Positions 29,116 to 37,100 of a stretch of 64,000 bases of DNA are shown piece after piece. Both the position numbers and the translations under genes were made by a program. The notes beneath the pieces are model-generated. The model saw only the letters and a list, made by a program, of their open reading frames with translations. It searched no databases and had not been told where the DNA came from. This DNA comes from Pseudomonas asgharzadehiana (GTDB lineage Bacteria > Pseudomonadota > Gammaproteobacteria > Pseudomonadales > Pseudomonadaceae), in NCBI RefSeq assembly GCF_019139815.1, contig NZ_CP077079.1:1240001-1304000 (forward strand), in the 5' to 3' direction. Every line of letters starts with the position of its first letter. Positions within the stretch are counted from its first letter, which is position 1.

Positions 29116-30297
29116 ATGCAAAATCAAATCGGCGCACCAAAGCAGAAGCTCAGCTTCAGCGATCCCAAAGTGCGTGCGTGGCTCTTCCAGATCATCACGA
29201 TTGTGGCGGTGGTCTCGCTGGGCTGGTACCTCTTCAACAATACCCAGACCAACCTTCAACACCGAGGCATTACCTCGGGTTTCGACTTTCTTGAGCGCAG
29301 TGCCGGCTTCGGCATCGCGCAGCACTTGATCGACTACACCGAATCGGACAGCTATGCCCGCGTCTTTGTAATCGGCTTGCTCAACACCCTGCTGGTGACC
29401 TTCATCGGCGTGATCCTGGCTACCCTGCTCGGCTTTATCGTCGGCGTGGCGCGACTGTCGCCGAACTGGATGATCAACAAGCTGGCGACGGTGTATGTGG
29501 AAGTGTTCCGCAACATTCCGCCGCTGCTGCAGATCCTGTTCTGGTACTTCGCGGTGTTCCTGACCATGCCGGGGCCGCGCAACAGCCATAACTTCGGCGA
29601 TACCTTCTTTGTCAGCAGCCGTGGCCTGAACATGCCGGCGGCGCTGGCCGCCGATGGGTTCTGGCCGTTTGTGGCCAGTGTAGTGCTGGCGATTGTGGCG
29701 ATCGTGCTGATGACTCGTTGGGCCAACAAGCGCTTTGAAGCCACCGGTGTTCCGTTCCATAAGTTCTGGGCGGGCCTGGCGTTGTTCATCGTGATCCCGG
29801 CACTGTGCGCGTTGATCTTCGGCGTGCCGCTGCACTGGGAAATGCCCAAGCTGCAAGGCTTCAACTTTGTCGGCGGCTGGGTGCTTATCCCTGAACTGCT
29901 GGCACTGACCCTGGCCCTGACGGTGTACACCGCGGCGTTCATCGCCGAGATCGTGCGTTCGGGCATCAAGTCGGTCAGCCACGGCCAGACCGAAGCCGCG
30001 CGTTCCCTGGGCCTGCGCAATGGGCCGACGCTGCGTAAGGTGATCATTCCGCAAGCCTTGCGCGTGATCATTCCGCCGCTGACCAGCCAATACCTGAACC
30101 TGGCGAAAAACTCGTCGTTGGCCGCCGGTATCGGTTACCCGGAAATGGTTTCGCTGTTTGCCGGCACGGTGCTCAACCAGACCGGCCAGGCCATCGAAGT
30201 CATTGCCATCACCATGAGCGTGTACCTGGCGATCAGCATCAGCATTTCCCTGCTGATGAACTGGTACAACAAGCGCATTGCGCTGATCGAGCGGTGA
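29116..30297 (+). CDS. aapQ: General amino-acid ABC transporter permease AapQ
   Basis: A 393-residue inner-membrane permease with about eight hydrophobic segments and a long central insert as usual for AapQ. The coupling (EAA) loop reads SVSHGQTEAARSLGLRNG and contacts the ATPase. It starts 72 bases after aapJ, preceded by TTCCGGGGCACTTC, and is 10 bases before aapM. Together with AapM it forms the membrane channel. Confidence 0.95.
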   Translation: MQNQIGAPKQKLSFSDPKVRAWLFQIITIVAVVSLGWYLFNNTQTNLQHRGITSGFDFLERSAGFGIAQHLIDYTESDSYARVFVIGLLNTLLVTFIGVILATLLGFIVGVARLSPNWMINKLATVYVEVFRNIPPLLQILFWYFAVFLTMPGPRNSHNFGDTFFVSSRGLNMPAALAADGFWPFVASVVLAIVAIVLMTRWANKRFEATGVPFHKFWAGLALFIVIPALCALIFGVPLHWEMPKLQGFNFVGGWVLIPELLALTLALTVYTAAFIAEIVRSGIKSVSHGQTEAARSLGLRNGPTLRKVIIPQALRVIIPPLTSQYLNLAKNSSLAAGIGYPEMVSLFAGTVLNQTGQAIEVIAITMSVYLAISISISLLMNWYNKRIALIER

Positions 30298-30307
30298 GGA
30301 AACGCAC

Positions 30308-31405
30308 ATGAGTTCTCATACTTTCAAACCCGATATGCCGCCGCCGAGCAAAGTCTTCGGCCCGGTGGCATGGATGCGCGCCAACCTGTTTTCCAGTTGG
30401 CTCAATACCTTGCTGACTTTGCTGTCGATTTACCTGGTGTACCTGGTGGTGCCGCCGATCCTGCATTGGGCGATCCTCGATGCCAACTGGGTGGGCACCA
30501 CTCGCGCCGATTGCACCAAGGAAGGCGCCTGCTGGGTGTTCATCCAACAGCGCTTCGGGCAGTTCATGTACGGCTACTACCCCGGCGACCTGCGCTGGCG
30601 CGTGGACCTGACCGTGTGGCTGGCGATTGTCGGCGTGGCGCCGTTGTTCCTCTCGCGCTTCCAACACAAGGCCATCTACGGCCTGAGCTTCCTGGTGCTG
30701 TACCCGATCGTTGCCTACTTCCTGCTGCACGGTGGCGTGTTCGGCTTGACCAACGTGGCGACCAGCCAGTGGGGCGGCCTGATGCTGACCCTGGTGATCG
30801 CCACTGTCGGCATCGCCGGCGCCTTGCCGCTGGGTATTGTGCTGGCACTGGGGCGACGTTCGAACATGCCGGCGATTCGTGTGGTCTGCGTGACCTTCAT
30901 CGAATTCTGGCGCGGCGTGCCGTTGATCACGGTGCTGTTCATGTCGTCGGTGATGCTGCCGTTGTTCCTGCCTGAAGGCATGAACTTCGACAAGCTGCTG
31001 CGGGCGCTGATCGGCGTGATCCTGTTCCAGTCGGCCTATGTGGCCGAAGTGGTGCGCGGCGGGTTGCAGGCGATTCCTAAAGGTCAGTACGAGGCGGCCG
31101 CGGCGATGGGCCTGGGTTACTGGCGCAGCATGGGTCTGGTGATTCTGCCGCAAGCCCTGAAGCTGGTGATCCCGGGCATCGTCAACACGTTTATTGCGCT
31201 GTTCAAGGACACCAGCCTGGTGATCATCATCGGCCTGTTCGACCTGCTCAACAGCGTCAAGCAAGCTGCCGCCGACCCCAAATGGCTGGGCATGGCCACT
31301 GAAGGCTACGTGTTCGCCGCCCTGGTGTTCTGGATTTTCTGTTTTGGTATGTCGCGCTATTCCATGCATCTGGAACGCAAGCTCGACACAGGCCACAAGC
31401 GTTAG
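30308..31405 (+). CDS. aapM: General amino-acid ABC transporter permease AapM
   Basis: A 365-residue inner-membrane permease. A hydrophobic N-terminus, an insert with [14 protein letters not shown] and multiple membrane segments are followed by the EAA loop [30 protein letters not shown] precedes the ATG. Pairs with AapQ; 11 bases before aapP. Confidence 0.95.
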   Translation: MSSHTFKPDMPPPSKVFGPVAWMRANLFSSWLNTLLTLLSIYLVYLVVPPILHWAILDANWVGTTRADCTKEGACWVFIQQRFGQFMYGYYPGDLRWRVDLTVWLAIVGVAPLFLSRFQHKAIYGLSFLVLYPIVAYFLLHGGVFGLTNVATSQWGGLMLTLVIATVGIAGALPLGIVLALGRRSNMPAIRVVCVTFIEFWRGVPLITVLFMSSVMLPLFLPEGMNFDKLLRALIGVILFQSAYVAEVVRGGLQAIPKGQYEAAAAMGLGYWRSMGLVILPQALKLVIPGIVNTFIALFKDTSLVIIIGLFDLLNSVKQAAADPKWLGMATEGYVFAALVFWIFCFGMSRYSMHLERKLDTGHKR

Positions 31406-31416
31406 GAGTTCTTTTT

Positions 31417-32181
31417 ATGAGCGAAGCAATCAAACAGCCTGTGAGCCCTGAAGGCATTATCCAGATGCAGGGCGTCAACAAGTGGTACGGCCAGTTCCAC
31501 GTGTTGAAAGACATCAACCTGAACGTCAAGCAGGGCGAGCGTATCGTGCTGTGCGGGCCGTCGGGTTCGGGCAAGTCCACCACCATCCGCTGCCTCAACC
31601 GTCTGGAAGAGCACCAGCAGGGCCGCATCGTGGTCGACGGCGTGGAACTGACCAACGACCTCAAGCAGATCGAAGCGATCCGTCGTGAAGTGGGCATGGT
31701 GTTCCAGCACTTCAACCTGTTCCCGCACCTGACCATCCTGCAGAACTGCACGTTGGCGCCGATGTGGGTGCGCAAGATGCCCAAGCGCAAGGCCGAAGAA
31801 ATTGCCATGCACTACCTGGAGCGCGTGCGTATCCCGGAGCAGGCGCACAAGTTTCCGGGGCAACTCTCCGGCGGCCAGCAACAGCGTGTGGCGATTGCCC
31901 GTGCCTTGTGCATGAAGCCGAAAATCATGCTGTTCGATGAGCCAACCTCGGCGCTCGATCCGGAAATGGTCAAGGAAGTACTCGACACCATGATCGGCCT
32001 GGCCGAAGACGGCATGACCATGTTGTGCGTGACCCACGAAATGGGCTTCGCCCGCACCGTGGCCAACCGCGTGATCTTCATGGACAAGGGCGAGATCGTT
32101 GAGCAGGCGGCGCCGAATGACTTCTTCGACAACCCGCAGAATGATCGGACCAAGTTGTTCTTGAGCCAGATTTTGCATTGA
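31417..32181 (+). CDS. aapP: General amino-acid ABC transporter ATP-binding protein AapP
   Basis: A 254-residue ABC ATPase. Walker [11 protein letters not shown]-loop in [11 protein letters not shown], signature [15 protein letters not shown], Walker [14 protein letters not shown] and the switch histidine in CVTHEMGFA are all intact. Ribosome site TTAGGAG. It closes the aap operon and is followed by a strong terminator. Confidence 0.96.
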   Translation: MSEAIKQPVSPEGIIQMQGVNKWYGQFHVLKDINLNVKQGERIVLCGPSGSGKSTTIRCLNRLEEHQQGRIVVDGVELTNDLKQIEAIRREVGMVFQHFNLFPHLTILQNCTLAPMWVRKMPKRKAEEIAMHYLERVRIPEQAHKFPGQLSGGQQQRVAIARALCMKPKIMLFDEPTSALDPEMVKEVLDTMIGLAEDGMTMLCVTHEMGFARTVANRVIFMDKGEIVEQAAPNDFFDNPQNDRTKLFLSQILH

Positions 32182-32190
32182 TCGATGGTT

Positions 32191-32225
32191 AAAAAATAAA
32201 CCCGGCCTGGCCGGGTTTATTTTTG
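32191..32225. terminator. Bidirectional terminator between aapP and mqsA
   Basis: AAATAAACCCGGCC pairs with GGCCGGGTTTATTT and is followed by TTG on the plus side, with an A-run on the left arm giving a T-run on the minus strand. It can end both the aap and the convergent mqsRA transcript. Confidence 0.9.
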
Positions 32226-32230
32226 TCCGT

Positions 32231-32713
32231 TCAGCAGGCCTTGAGCGCCTCATGCCCTGTGTCCACTGTATGAGTGAACCCCCGTAAGTCAGCGCCTTCG
32301 GCCAATACCTTGGCGTCGGCAAGCAAATGCGGGTAACGGTCCAGTAATCGCATCAACAGAACCAGTGGCTTGGGTGGCAGAAGCTCACCGCGTTCATAAC
32401 GTGAAAAAGCGTTGTGACCGCCACCGGACAACAGTTGCACGGCTTCTTTTTGCGTAAGTTGCAGCTTGCGACGGATACGTCTCATCTCGTTGCCGATCAT
32501 TGTCCGCGCGGCGCGGACGAGTTCATCACCTACCTTTGCGTGGCGCTCTGAACTATCCGGGTCATACATGCCGTCGCCGCATACATGGCATTCCCAGCCG
32601 GAAAGATCATCGACACGACGCTCCATCCCTTTGACGCTAATAGTCTCGCTACGGCCCTCGAACCGAGTCATGCCGTCGGGCGTACCGCATATAAAGCACT
32701 GTTGAGTTTTCAT
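32231..32713 (-). CDS. mqsA: MqsA-type antitoxin with zinc and HTH domains
   Basis: A 160-residue antitoxin. The N-terminal zinc domain has two CxxC pairs (CFICG at residue 6 and CHVCG near 45) and in the known family binds the toxin. The C-terminal XRE-type helix-turn-helix includes LTQKEAVQLLSGGGHNAFSR, conserved with E. coli MqsA, and represses the operon. ATG at 32713, preceded by AAGGAGTGCGACTC, overlaps the mqsR stop as ATGA. It is about 30 residues longer than E. coli MqsA at its C-terminus. Confidence 0.92.
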   Translation of the reverse strand: MKTQQCFICGTPDGMTRFEGRSETISVKGMERRVDDLSGWECHVCGDGMYDPDSSERHAKVGDELVRAARTMIGNEMRRIRRKLQLTQKEAVQLLSGGGHNAFSRYERGELLPPKPLVLLMRLLDRYPHLLADAKVLAEGADLRGFTHTVDTGHEALKAC

Positions 32714-33021
32714 GAGTCGCACTCCTTGAAGGAGATTACCGGTGGGTTACCGCCTGAGCCGTAGGTGACCTTTATGTAAATCTCCATGCCGTGTGAACTG
32801 ATGTGGTACACGTCCTGCCAGACCTTATGATCTGCATAGGTAGTCATTGATTTGTACAACATCCTGGTTTGCAATCGAAACACGGCCTCTTGCATTTCAT
32901 GGATCTCAAAGCCGAGTTTCCTCCCTGTGCTCTTCGCCGTTGAAGTAAAGGCCTTTCCCCCAAGCCGCCTGACATCCGCCTTGATCACCGCCAAATCGTA
33001 ATGAGGTGTGTACTTTTCCAT
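32710..33021 (-). CDS. mqsR: MqsR-type mRNA interferase toxin
   Basis: A 103-residue RelE-like ribonuclease toxin. The start MEKYTPHYDL and the segment YKSMTTYADHKVWQDVYH match MqsR closely, including residues around the known active site (Lys56, Gln68, Tyr81 region of E. coli). The family cleaves mRNA at GCU. The toxin precedes the antitoxin gene, as is normal for mqsRA. AGGTGTCTT forms the ribosome site. Complete and apparently functional. Confidence 0.92.
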   Translation of the reverse strand: MEKYTPHYDLAVIKADVRRLGGKAFTSTAKSTGRKLGFEIHEMQEAVFRLQTRMLYKSMTTYADHKVWQDVYHISSHGMEIYIKVTYGSGGNPPVISFKECDS

Positions 33022-33040
33022 AAGACACCTGGGTCAAATA

Positions 33041-33059
33041 ATTACCCTTTAAGGGTAAT
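33041..33059. promoter_or_regulatory. MqsA operator palindrome upstream of mqsRA
   Basis: ATTACCCTTTAAGGGTAAT is a perfect inverted repeat (9-bp arms about one central base), 20 bases upstream of the mqsR start. Read as ACCCT-N3-AGGGT it has the same geometry as the AACCT-N3-AGGTT operator known for E. coli MqsA. It probably overlaps the promoter and mediates autorepression. Confidence 0.85.
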
Positions 33060-33179
33060 TTTACCAATCGAAAATACTGCTTCTTTTCCCGCCCAAGAAC
33101 CCTAGTGCCTTGTCTTTGTAGGCAACTCTGAATAGTCTGTAGGAAAATTCATCCTATGATTGGACGAAAGCGCGCACCC

Positions 33180-33839
33180 ATGACAGACATCGCTCCCCTG
33201 ATTAAACGCTCCCTGGTCGATCAGGCCTTGGAGCAACTGCGTCTGCGCATCGCCGCAGGGGTGTGGGCGGTCGGTGAACGCCTGCCCACCGAGCCCGAGT
33301 TGTGCGCCGAGCTGGGCATCAGTCGCAATACCGTGCGCGAAGCCATGCGTGTGTTGGCGTTTTCCGGGTTGATCGAAGTCCGCCAGGGTGACGGCAGTTA
33401 CCTGCGCTCGATGACCGACCCGGCGGGGGCGATGCGCGCGCTGTCCCACTGCACCTTGGAGCAGGCGCAGGAGACGCGGCAGATGCTTGAAGTGGAGGCC
33501 ATCGGCCTGGCGGCACTGCGGCGTACCGAGCAAGACCTCGAACAGCTGCGGGAGGCGCTGCAGGCCAGCGCCGCGCTGTACCACGGTGAACTGGAGGCCT
33601 ATATCCGCGCCGACCTGGTGTTCCACACACGCTTGGTGGACGCAGCGCATAACCCGGCGTTGAGCGAGTTGTACCGGTATTTTTCCGCCATCGTCGGGGC
33701 GCAGTTGCGCCAGACCCTGAGCATGTCGCCGCGTCGCCAGGCGGTGTTCGACCTGCATGTTGCCCTGCTCGACGCCGTGGAACACCAGGACCCGGAACGT
33801 GCCAAATCCCTTTGCCGGCAGTTGATCAATGAACCTTGA
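33180..33839 (+). CDS. FadR-type GntR family transcriptional regulator
   Basis: A 219-residue regulator. The N-terminal winged helix (about 5-75) contains LPTEPELCAELGISRNTVREAMR; the C-terminal all-helical FCD effector domain (about 85-215) carries metal-binding histidine positions such as DLVFHTRLVDAAHNP. The ATG at 33180 gives the usual start; another at 33156 adds eight residues and cannot be excluded. It overlaps the next transporter gene by 11 bases and very likely controls it. Confidence 0.9.
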   Translation: MTDIAPLIKRSLVDQALEQLRLRIAAGVWAVGERLPTEPELCAELGISRNTVREAMRVLAFSGLIEVRQGDGSYLRSMTDPAGAMRALSHCTLEQAQETRQMLEVEAIGLAALRRTEQDLEQLREALQASAALYHGELEAYIRADLVFHTRLVDAAHNPALSELYRYFSAIVGAQLRQTLSMSPRRQAVFDLHVALLDAVEHQDPERAKSLCRQLINEP

Positions 33840-35085
33840 ACCGCAACGCAACACCGAACTGCTGATCGACGCCGAAGCCGACGACGACGTGGTGCAACAG
33901 ACGCCGCCAACCGTAAGCCGCCCCTGGTTGCTGCTACTGGGCCTGGTGCTGGTGGCGCTGAACCTGCGCCCGGCGTTGTCGAGTCTGGCGCCCTTGCTCA
34001 GTGAAGTCTCCAGCAGCCTGGGGTTGTCGGCCGCCAAGGCTGGGCTGCTGACCACGTTGCCGGTGCTGTGCCTGGGCTTGTTCGCGCCCACCGCACCGAT
34101 CCTGGCGCGGCGCTTTGGGGCTGAGCGGGTGGTGTTGGGCATCCTGCTGACCCTGGCCGCCGGGATCATCCTGCGCAGTGTGCTGGGTGAAGCGGGGTTG
34201 TTTCTCGGCAGCCTGATCGCCGGTGCGAGCATCGGCATTATCGGGGTGTTGCTGCCGGGCATCGTCAAGCGGGATTTCGCCAGGCAGGCGGGCGCCATGA
34301 CCGGCGTCTACACCATGGCGTTGTGCCTGGGGGCTGCGCTGGCGGCGGGGGCTGCGGTGCCACTCAGTGATTACTTCGGCGATAGCTGGGCGATAGGCCT
34401 GGGGTTCTGGATGGTGCCGGCGCTGGTCGCGGCGTTGTGCTGGCTGCCGCAGGTCGGGCAACGACACGGCGCGCACCGTGTTGCTTATCGCGTGAAGGGG
34501 TTATTGCGCGATCCGTTGGCGTGGCAGGTCACGCTTTATATGGGCCTGCAATCGTCCTTGGCCTACATCGTGTTCGGCTGGCTGCCGTCGATGCTGATCG
34601 GCCGTGGCCTGAGCGCCACCGAAGCGGGGCTGGCGCTGTCCGGTTCCATCATCGTGCAATTGTTCAGTTCCCTGGCGGCACCGTGGCTGGCCACGCGGGG
34701 TAAAGACCAGCGTTTGGCCATCGTGATCGTGATGTTGCTGACGCTGGGCGGCCTGTTCGGTTGCCTGTATGCACCCCTCGACGGCTTGTGGGCCTGGGCG
34801 ATTGTGCTCGGCCTGGGGCAGGGCGGTACTTTCAGCCTGGCGCTGACCCTGATCGTACTGCGCTCGCGCGACGCCCATGTGGCCGCGAACCTGTCGAGCA
34901 TGGCCCAGGGCATCGGATACACCCTGGCCTCCATGGGGCCGCTGGCCGTGGGCCTGGTGCACGATTGGACCGGTGGGTGGGGCGCGACGGGCTGGATTTT
35001 CGCAGTGATCGGCGTGGCGGCCATGGTCGCCGGGGTTGGCGCGGGCCGTGCGCGGTACGTAGGCGTGAGCAGCGAAAAAGTCTAG
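33829..35085 (+). CDS. CynX/NimT family MFS transporter
   Basis: A 418-residue inner-membrane carrier with about 12 hydrophobic segments. NLRPALSSLAPLLSEV near residue 45 and the FAPTAPILARRFGAERVV loop are characteristic of the CynX/NimT (cyanate, nitroimidazole) subfamily. It is translationally coupled to the upstream GntR-type regulator. Substrate not known. Confidence 0.9.
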   Translation: MNLEPQRNTELLIDAEADDDVVQQTPPTVSRPWLLLLGLVLVALNLRPALSSLAPLLSEVSSSLGLSAAKAGLLTTLPVLCLGLFAPTAPILARRFGAERVVLGILLTLAAGIILRSVLGEAGLFLGSLIAGASIGIIGVLLPGIVKRDFARQAGAMTGVYTMALCLGAALAAGAAVPLSDYFGDSWAIGLGFWMVPALVAALCWLPQVGQRHGAHRVAYRVKGLLRDPLAWQVTLYMGLQSSLAYIVFGWLPSMLIGRGLSATEAGLALSGSIIVQLFSSLAAPWLATRGKDQRLAIVIVMLLTLGGLFGCLYAPLDGLWAWAIVLGLGQGGTFSLALTLIVLRSRDAHVAANLSSMAQGIGYTLASMGPLAVGLVHDWTGGWGATGWIFAVIGVAAMVAGVGAGRARYVGVSSEKV

Positions 35086-35196
35086 CGCCGCCCCCGTGCC
35101 CCTAGCCCCGGTCATTTGCGTGGCGAATGTCAGTGGCGTTAGCGGCGCGGGCGGCTTATCGTGCGCCTACCTTTTCGACGCCAGCGGAGCCTGCCC

Positions 35197-35667
35197 ATGA
35201 GCGATGCCCATAACGCCCTGATCACCCAGTTCTACACGGCCTTCCAGCGCCTGGACGCCGACGCGATGGCCGCCTGCTACACCGAGGATGTGGTGTTCAG
35301 CGACCCGGCCTTCGGTGAGTTGCGCGGGCGCGATGTCGGCGATATGTGGCGCATGCTGACCACGCGTGCCAAGGACTTCTCCCTGACGTTCGACAACGTG
35401 CGCAGCGATGATCGCAGCGGCGGTGCGCATTGGGTGGCTACGTACTTGTTCAGTGCCACCGGCAACACCGTGGTCAATGATATTCAGGCGCGGTTTGTGT
35501 TGCGCGACGGCAAGATCTGCGAGCACCACGACAGCTTCGACCTGTGGCGCTGGTCGCGCCAGGCATTGGGCACCAAAGGCTTGCTGCTGGGCTGGACACC
35601 GCTGGTGAAAAACGCCGTGCGCGCCCAGGCGAACAAAGGCTTGAAGGCATTTCAGGCGAGTCGTTGA
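35197..35667 (+). CDS. SnoaL/NTF2-like family protein
   Basis: A 156-residue cytoplasmic protein with the NTF2-like fold: N-terminal helices (ALITQFYTAFQRLDADAMAA), CYTEDVVFSDPAFGELRG, and later strands ending GKICEHHDSFDLWRW. Resembles ketosteroid-isomerase-like proteins annotated as limonene epoxide hydrolase-like. ATG at 35197 preceded by AGCGGAGCC. Role unknown. Confidence 0.85.
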   Translation: MSDAHNALITQFYTAFQRLDADAMAACYTEDVVFSDPAFGELRGRDVGDMWRMLTTRAKDFSLTFDNVRSDDRSGGAHWVATYLFSATGNTVVNDIQARFVLRDGKICEHHDSFDLWRWSRQALGTKGLLLGWTPLVKNAVRAQANKGLKAFQASR

Positions 35668-35688
35668 TAAGCTTGGCGTTCCTCTGGT

Positions 35689-35979
35689 TTGTTGAATCCG
35701 CCTGTGACTGATCCTGTCGAACCCAAACCCTGGTTTGTGTACCTGGTGCGCGCCGCCAATGGCGCGCTGTATTGTGGCATCAGCAATGACCCGGTACGCC
35801 GCTTTGCCTCGCACCAGAGCGGCAAGGGCGCGCGGTTTTTCCTCTCCAGCCCGGCGGTGGCGTTGGTCTATACCGAGCAGTGCGCAAGCAAAGGCGAGGC
35901 GCTGCGCCAGGAGCGGTTGATCAAGAAATTGAAGAAGAGCGCCAAGGAGTGTCTGGCGGCCAGTGGTTCATTGATCTGA
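35689..35979 (+). CDS. GIY-YIG nuclease family protein (YhbQ-like)
   Basis: A 96-residue single-domain GIY-YIG protein. The degenerate signature is seen as [18 protein letters not shown] (first Y and YCGI), followed by the conserved Arg of [14 protein letters not shown] and Glu later in the domain. YhbQ-like members act on nucleic acids. The start is uncertain: a TTG at 35689 or a GTG at 35704 fits, neither with a clear ribosome site. Confidence 0.85.
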   Translation: MLNPPVTDPVEPKPWFVYLVRAANGALYCGISNDPVRRFASHQSGKGARFFLSSPAVALVYTEQCASKGEALRQERLIKKLKKSAKECLAASGSLI

Positions 35980-36054
35980 CTGATGGGCGGCTATCACACC
36001 CACTGAGCCCGTTGCAGGCTAAGCTGCGGGTTCATTTGTCCAGTGGACCCCAGC

Positions 36055-36990
36055 ATGTCTGAGCTAATCCTGCACCACTACCCCACGTCCCCCTTCGCGG
36101 AAAAAGCGCGGCTGCTGCTGGGCTTCAAAGGCCTGTCCTGGCACTCGGTGCATATCTCGCCGGTGATGCCAAAGCCGGACCTGACTGCCCTCACCGGCGG
36201 CTACCGCAAGACCCCGGTGCTGCAAGTGGGTGCCGATATCTATTGCGACACCGCCCTGATCGCCCGCCGTCTGGAGCAGGAAAAATCCGCGCCGGCGTTG
36301 TTCCCGCTGGGCCAGGAGATGATCACCCAAACCTTCGCCACCTGGGCCGACAGTGTGGTGTTTGCCCACGCCGTGAGCCTGGTGTTCCAGCCTGAGTCGG
36401 TGGCGGTGCGTTTCGGCAAGTTGCCGCCGGAAGCGATCAAGGCGTTCCTCGCGGACCGCGCCGCGCTGTTCAGCGGCGGCACGGCCAGCAAGCTGCCGGC
36501 GGAACTGGCCAAGCACCAATGGCCGGCGATCATGGCGCGCCTGGAGCAGCAATTACAGCGTGAACCGGGGGACTTTCTGTTTGGCGAGCCGTGCATTGCC
36601 GACTTTGCCCTGGCCCATCCGTTGTGGTTCCTCAAGGCGACGCCCGTGACCGCGCCGTTGGTGGATGCGTATCCGGCCGTGTCGGCGTGGTTGGGCCGCG
36701 TGCTCGGTTTTGGTCACGGCACCGCCAGCCAGATGAGCGCCGAGCAAGCATTGGACGTTGCGCGCAACGCCACACCGGCGCCGTTGCCCGCGGAAGTGTT
36801 CGAGGACTTGAATGGCTTCCAGCCCGGTCAGCAGGTGAGCATTAGCGCCATCGATTACGGGGTCGACCCGGTCGCCGGCGAATTGCTCTTTGCCGGGCGC
36901 GAAGAGCTGATCCTGCGCCGCACCGACGCGCGAGCGGGCACCGTGCATGTGCATTTTCCGCGCTTCGGTTTCCGCATCCAGGCGCACTGA
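36055..36990 (+). CDS. Glutathione S-transferase family protein
   Basis: A 311-residue protein with an N-terminal thioredoxin-like domain (about 1-80: LHHYPTSPFAEKARLLLGF and KTPVLQVGADIYCDTALIA, the glutathione-binding SNAIL-like region) and a helical C-terminal domain. It has about 90 extra C-terminal residues that read as a small beta-domain (NGFQPGQQVSISAIDYGVDP), unlike a simple GST. ATG at 36055 gives the expected start. No pathway partner nearby. Confidence 0.88.
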   Translation: MSELILHHYPTSPFAEKARLLLGFKGLSWHSVHISPVMPKPDLTALTGGYRKTPVLQVGADIYCDTALIARRLEQEKSAPALFPLGQEMITQTFATWADSVVFAHAVSLVFQPESVAVRFGKLPPEAIKAFLADRAALFSGGTASKLPAELAKHQWPAIMARLEQQLQREPGDFLFGEPCIADFALAHPLWFLKATPVTAPLVDAYPAVSAWLGRVLGFGHGTASQMSAEQALDVARNATPAPLPAEVFEDLNGFQPGQQVSISAIDYGVDPVAGELLFAGREELILRRTDARAGTVHVHFPRFGFRIQAH

Positions 36991-37054
36991 TTAAAAATAA
37001 TTTGCACATAAACGTGAGGTAAACCGGCGGCCCATCCGTGTAGTGCTTGAAACT

Positions 37055-37073
37055 GCGATTTATTCGCATTAAC
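37055..37073. promoter_or_regulatory. Candidate Fur box upstream of the siderophore receptor
   Basis: GCGATTTATTCGCATTAAC matches the 19-base Fur consensus at about 12 positions and contains the inverted repeat TGCGA/TCGCA. It lies 27 bases before the receptor ATG at 37101, consistent with iron repression. Confidence 0.5.
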
Positions 37074-37100
37074 AGCGTTTTCTACACGGGTTCTCACAGC

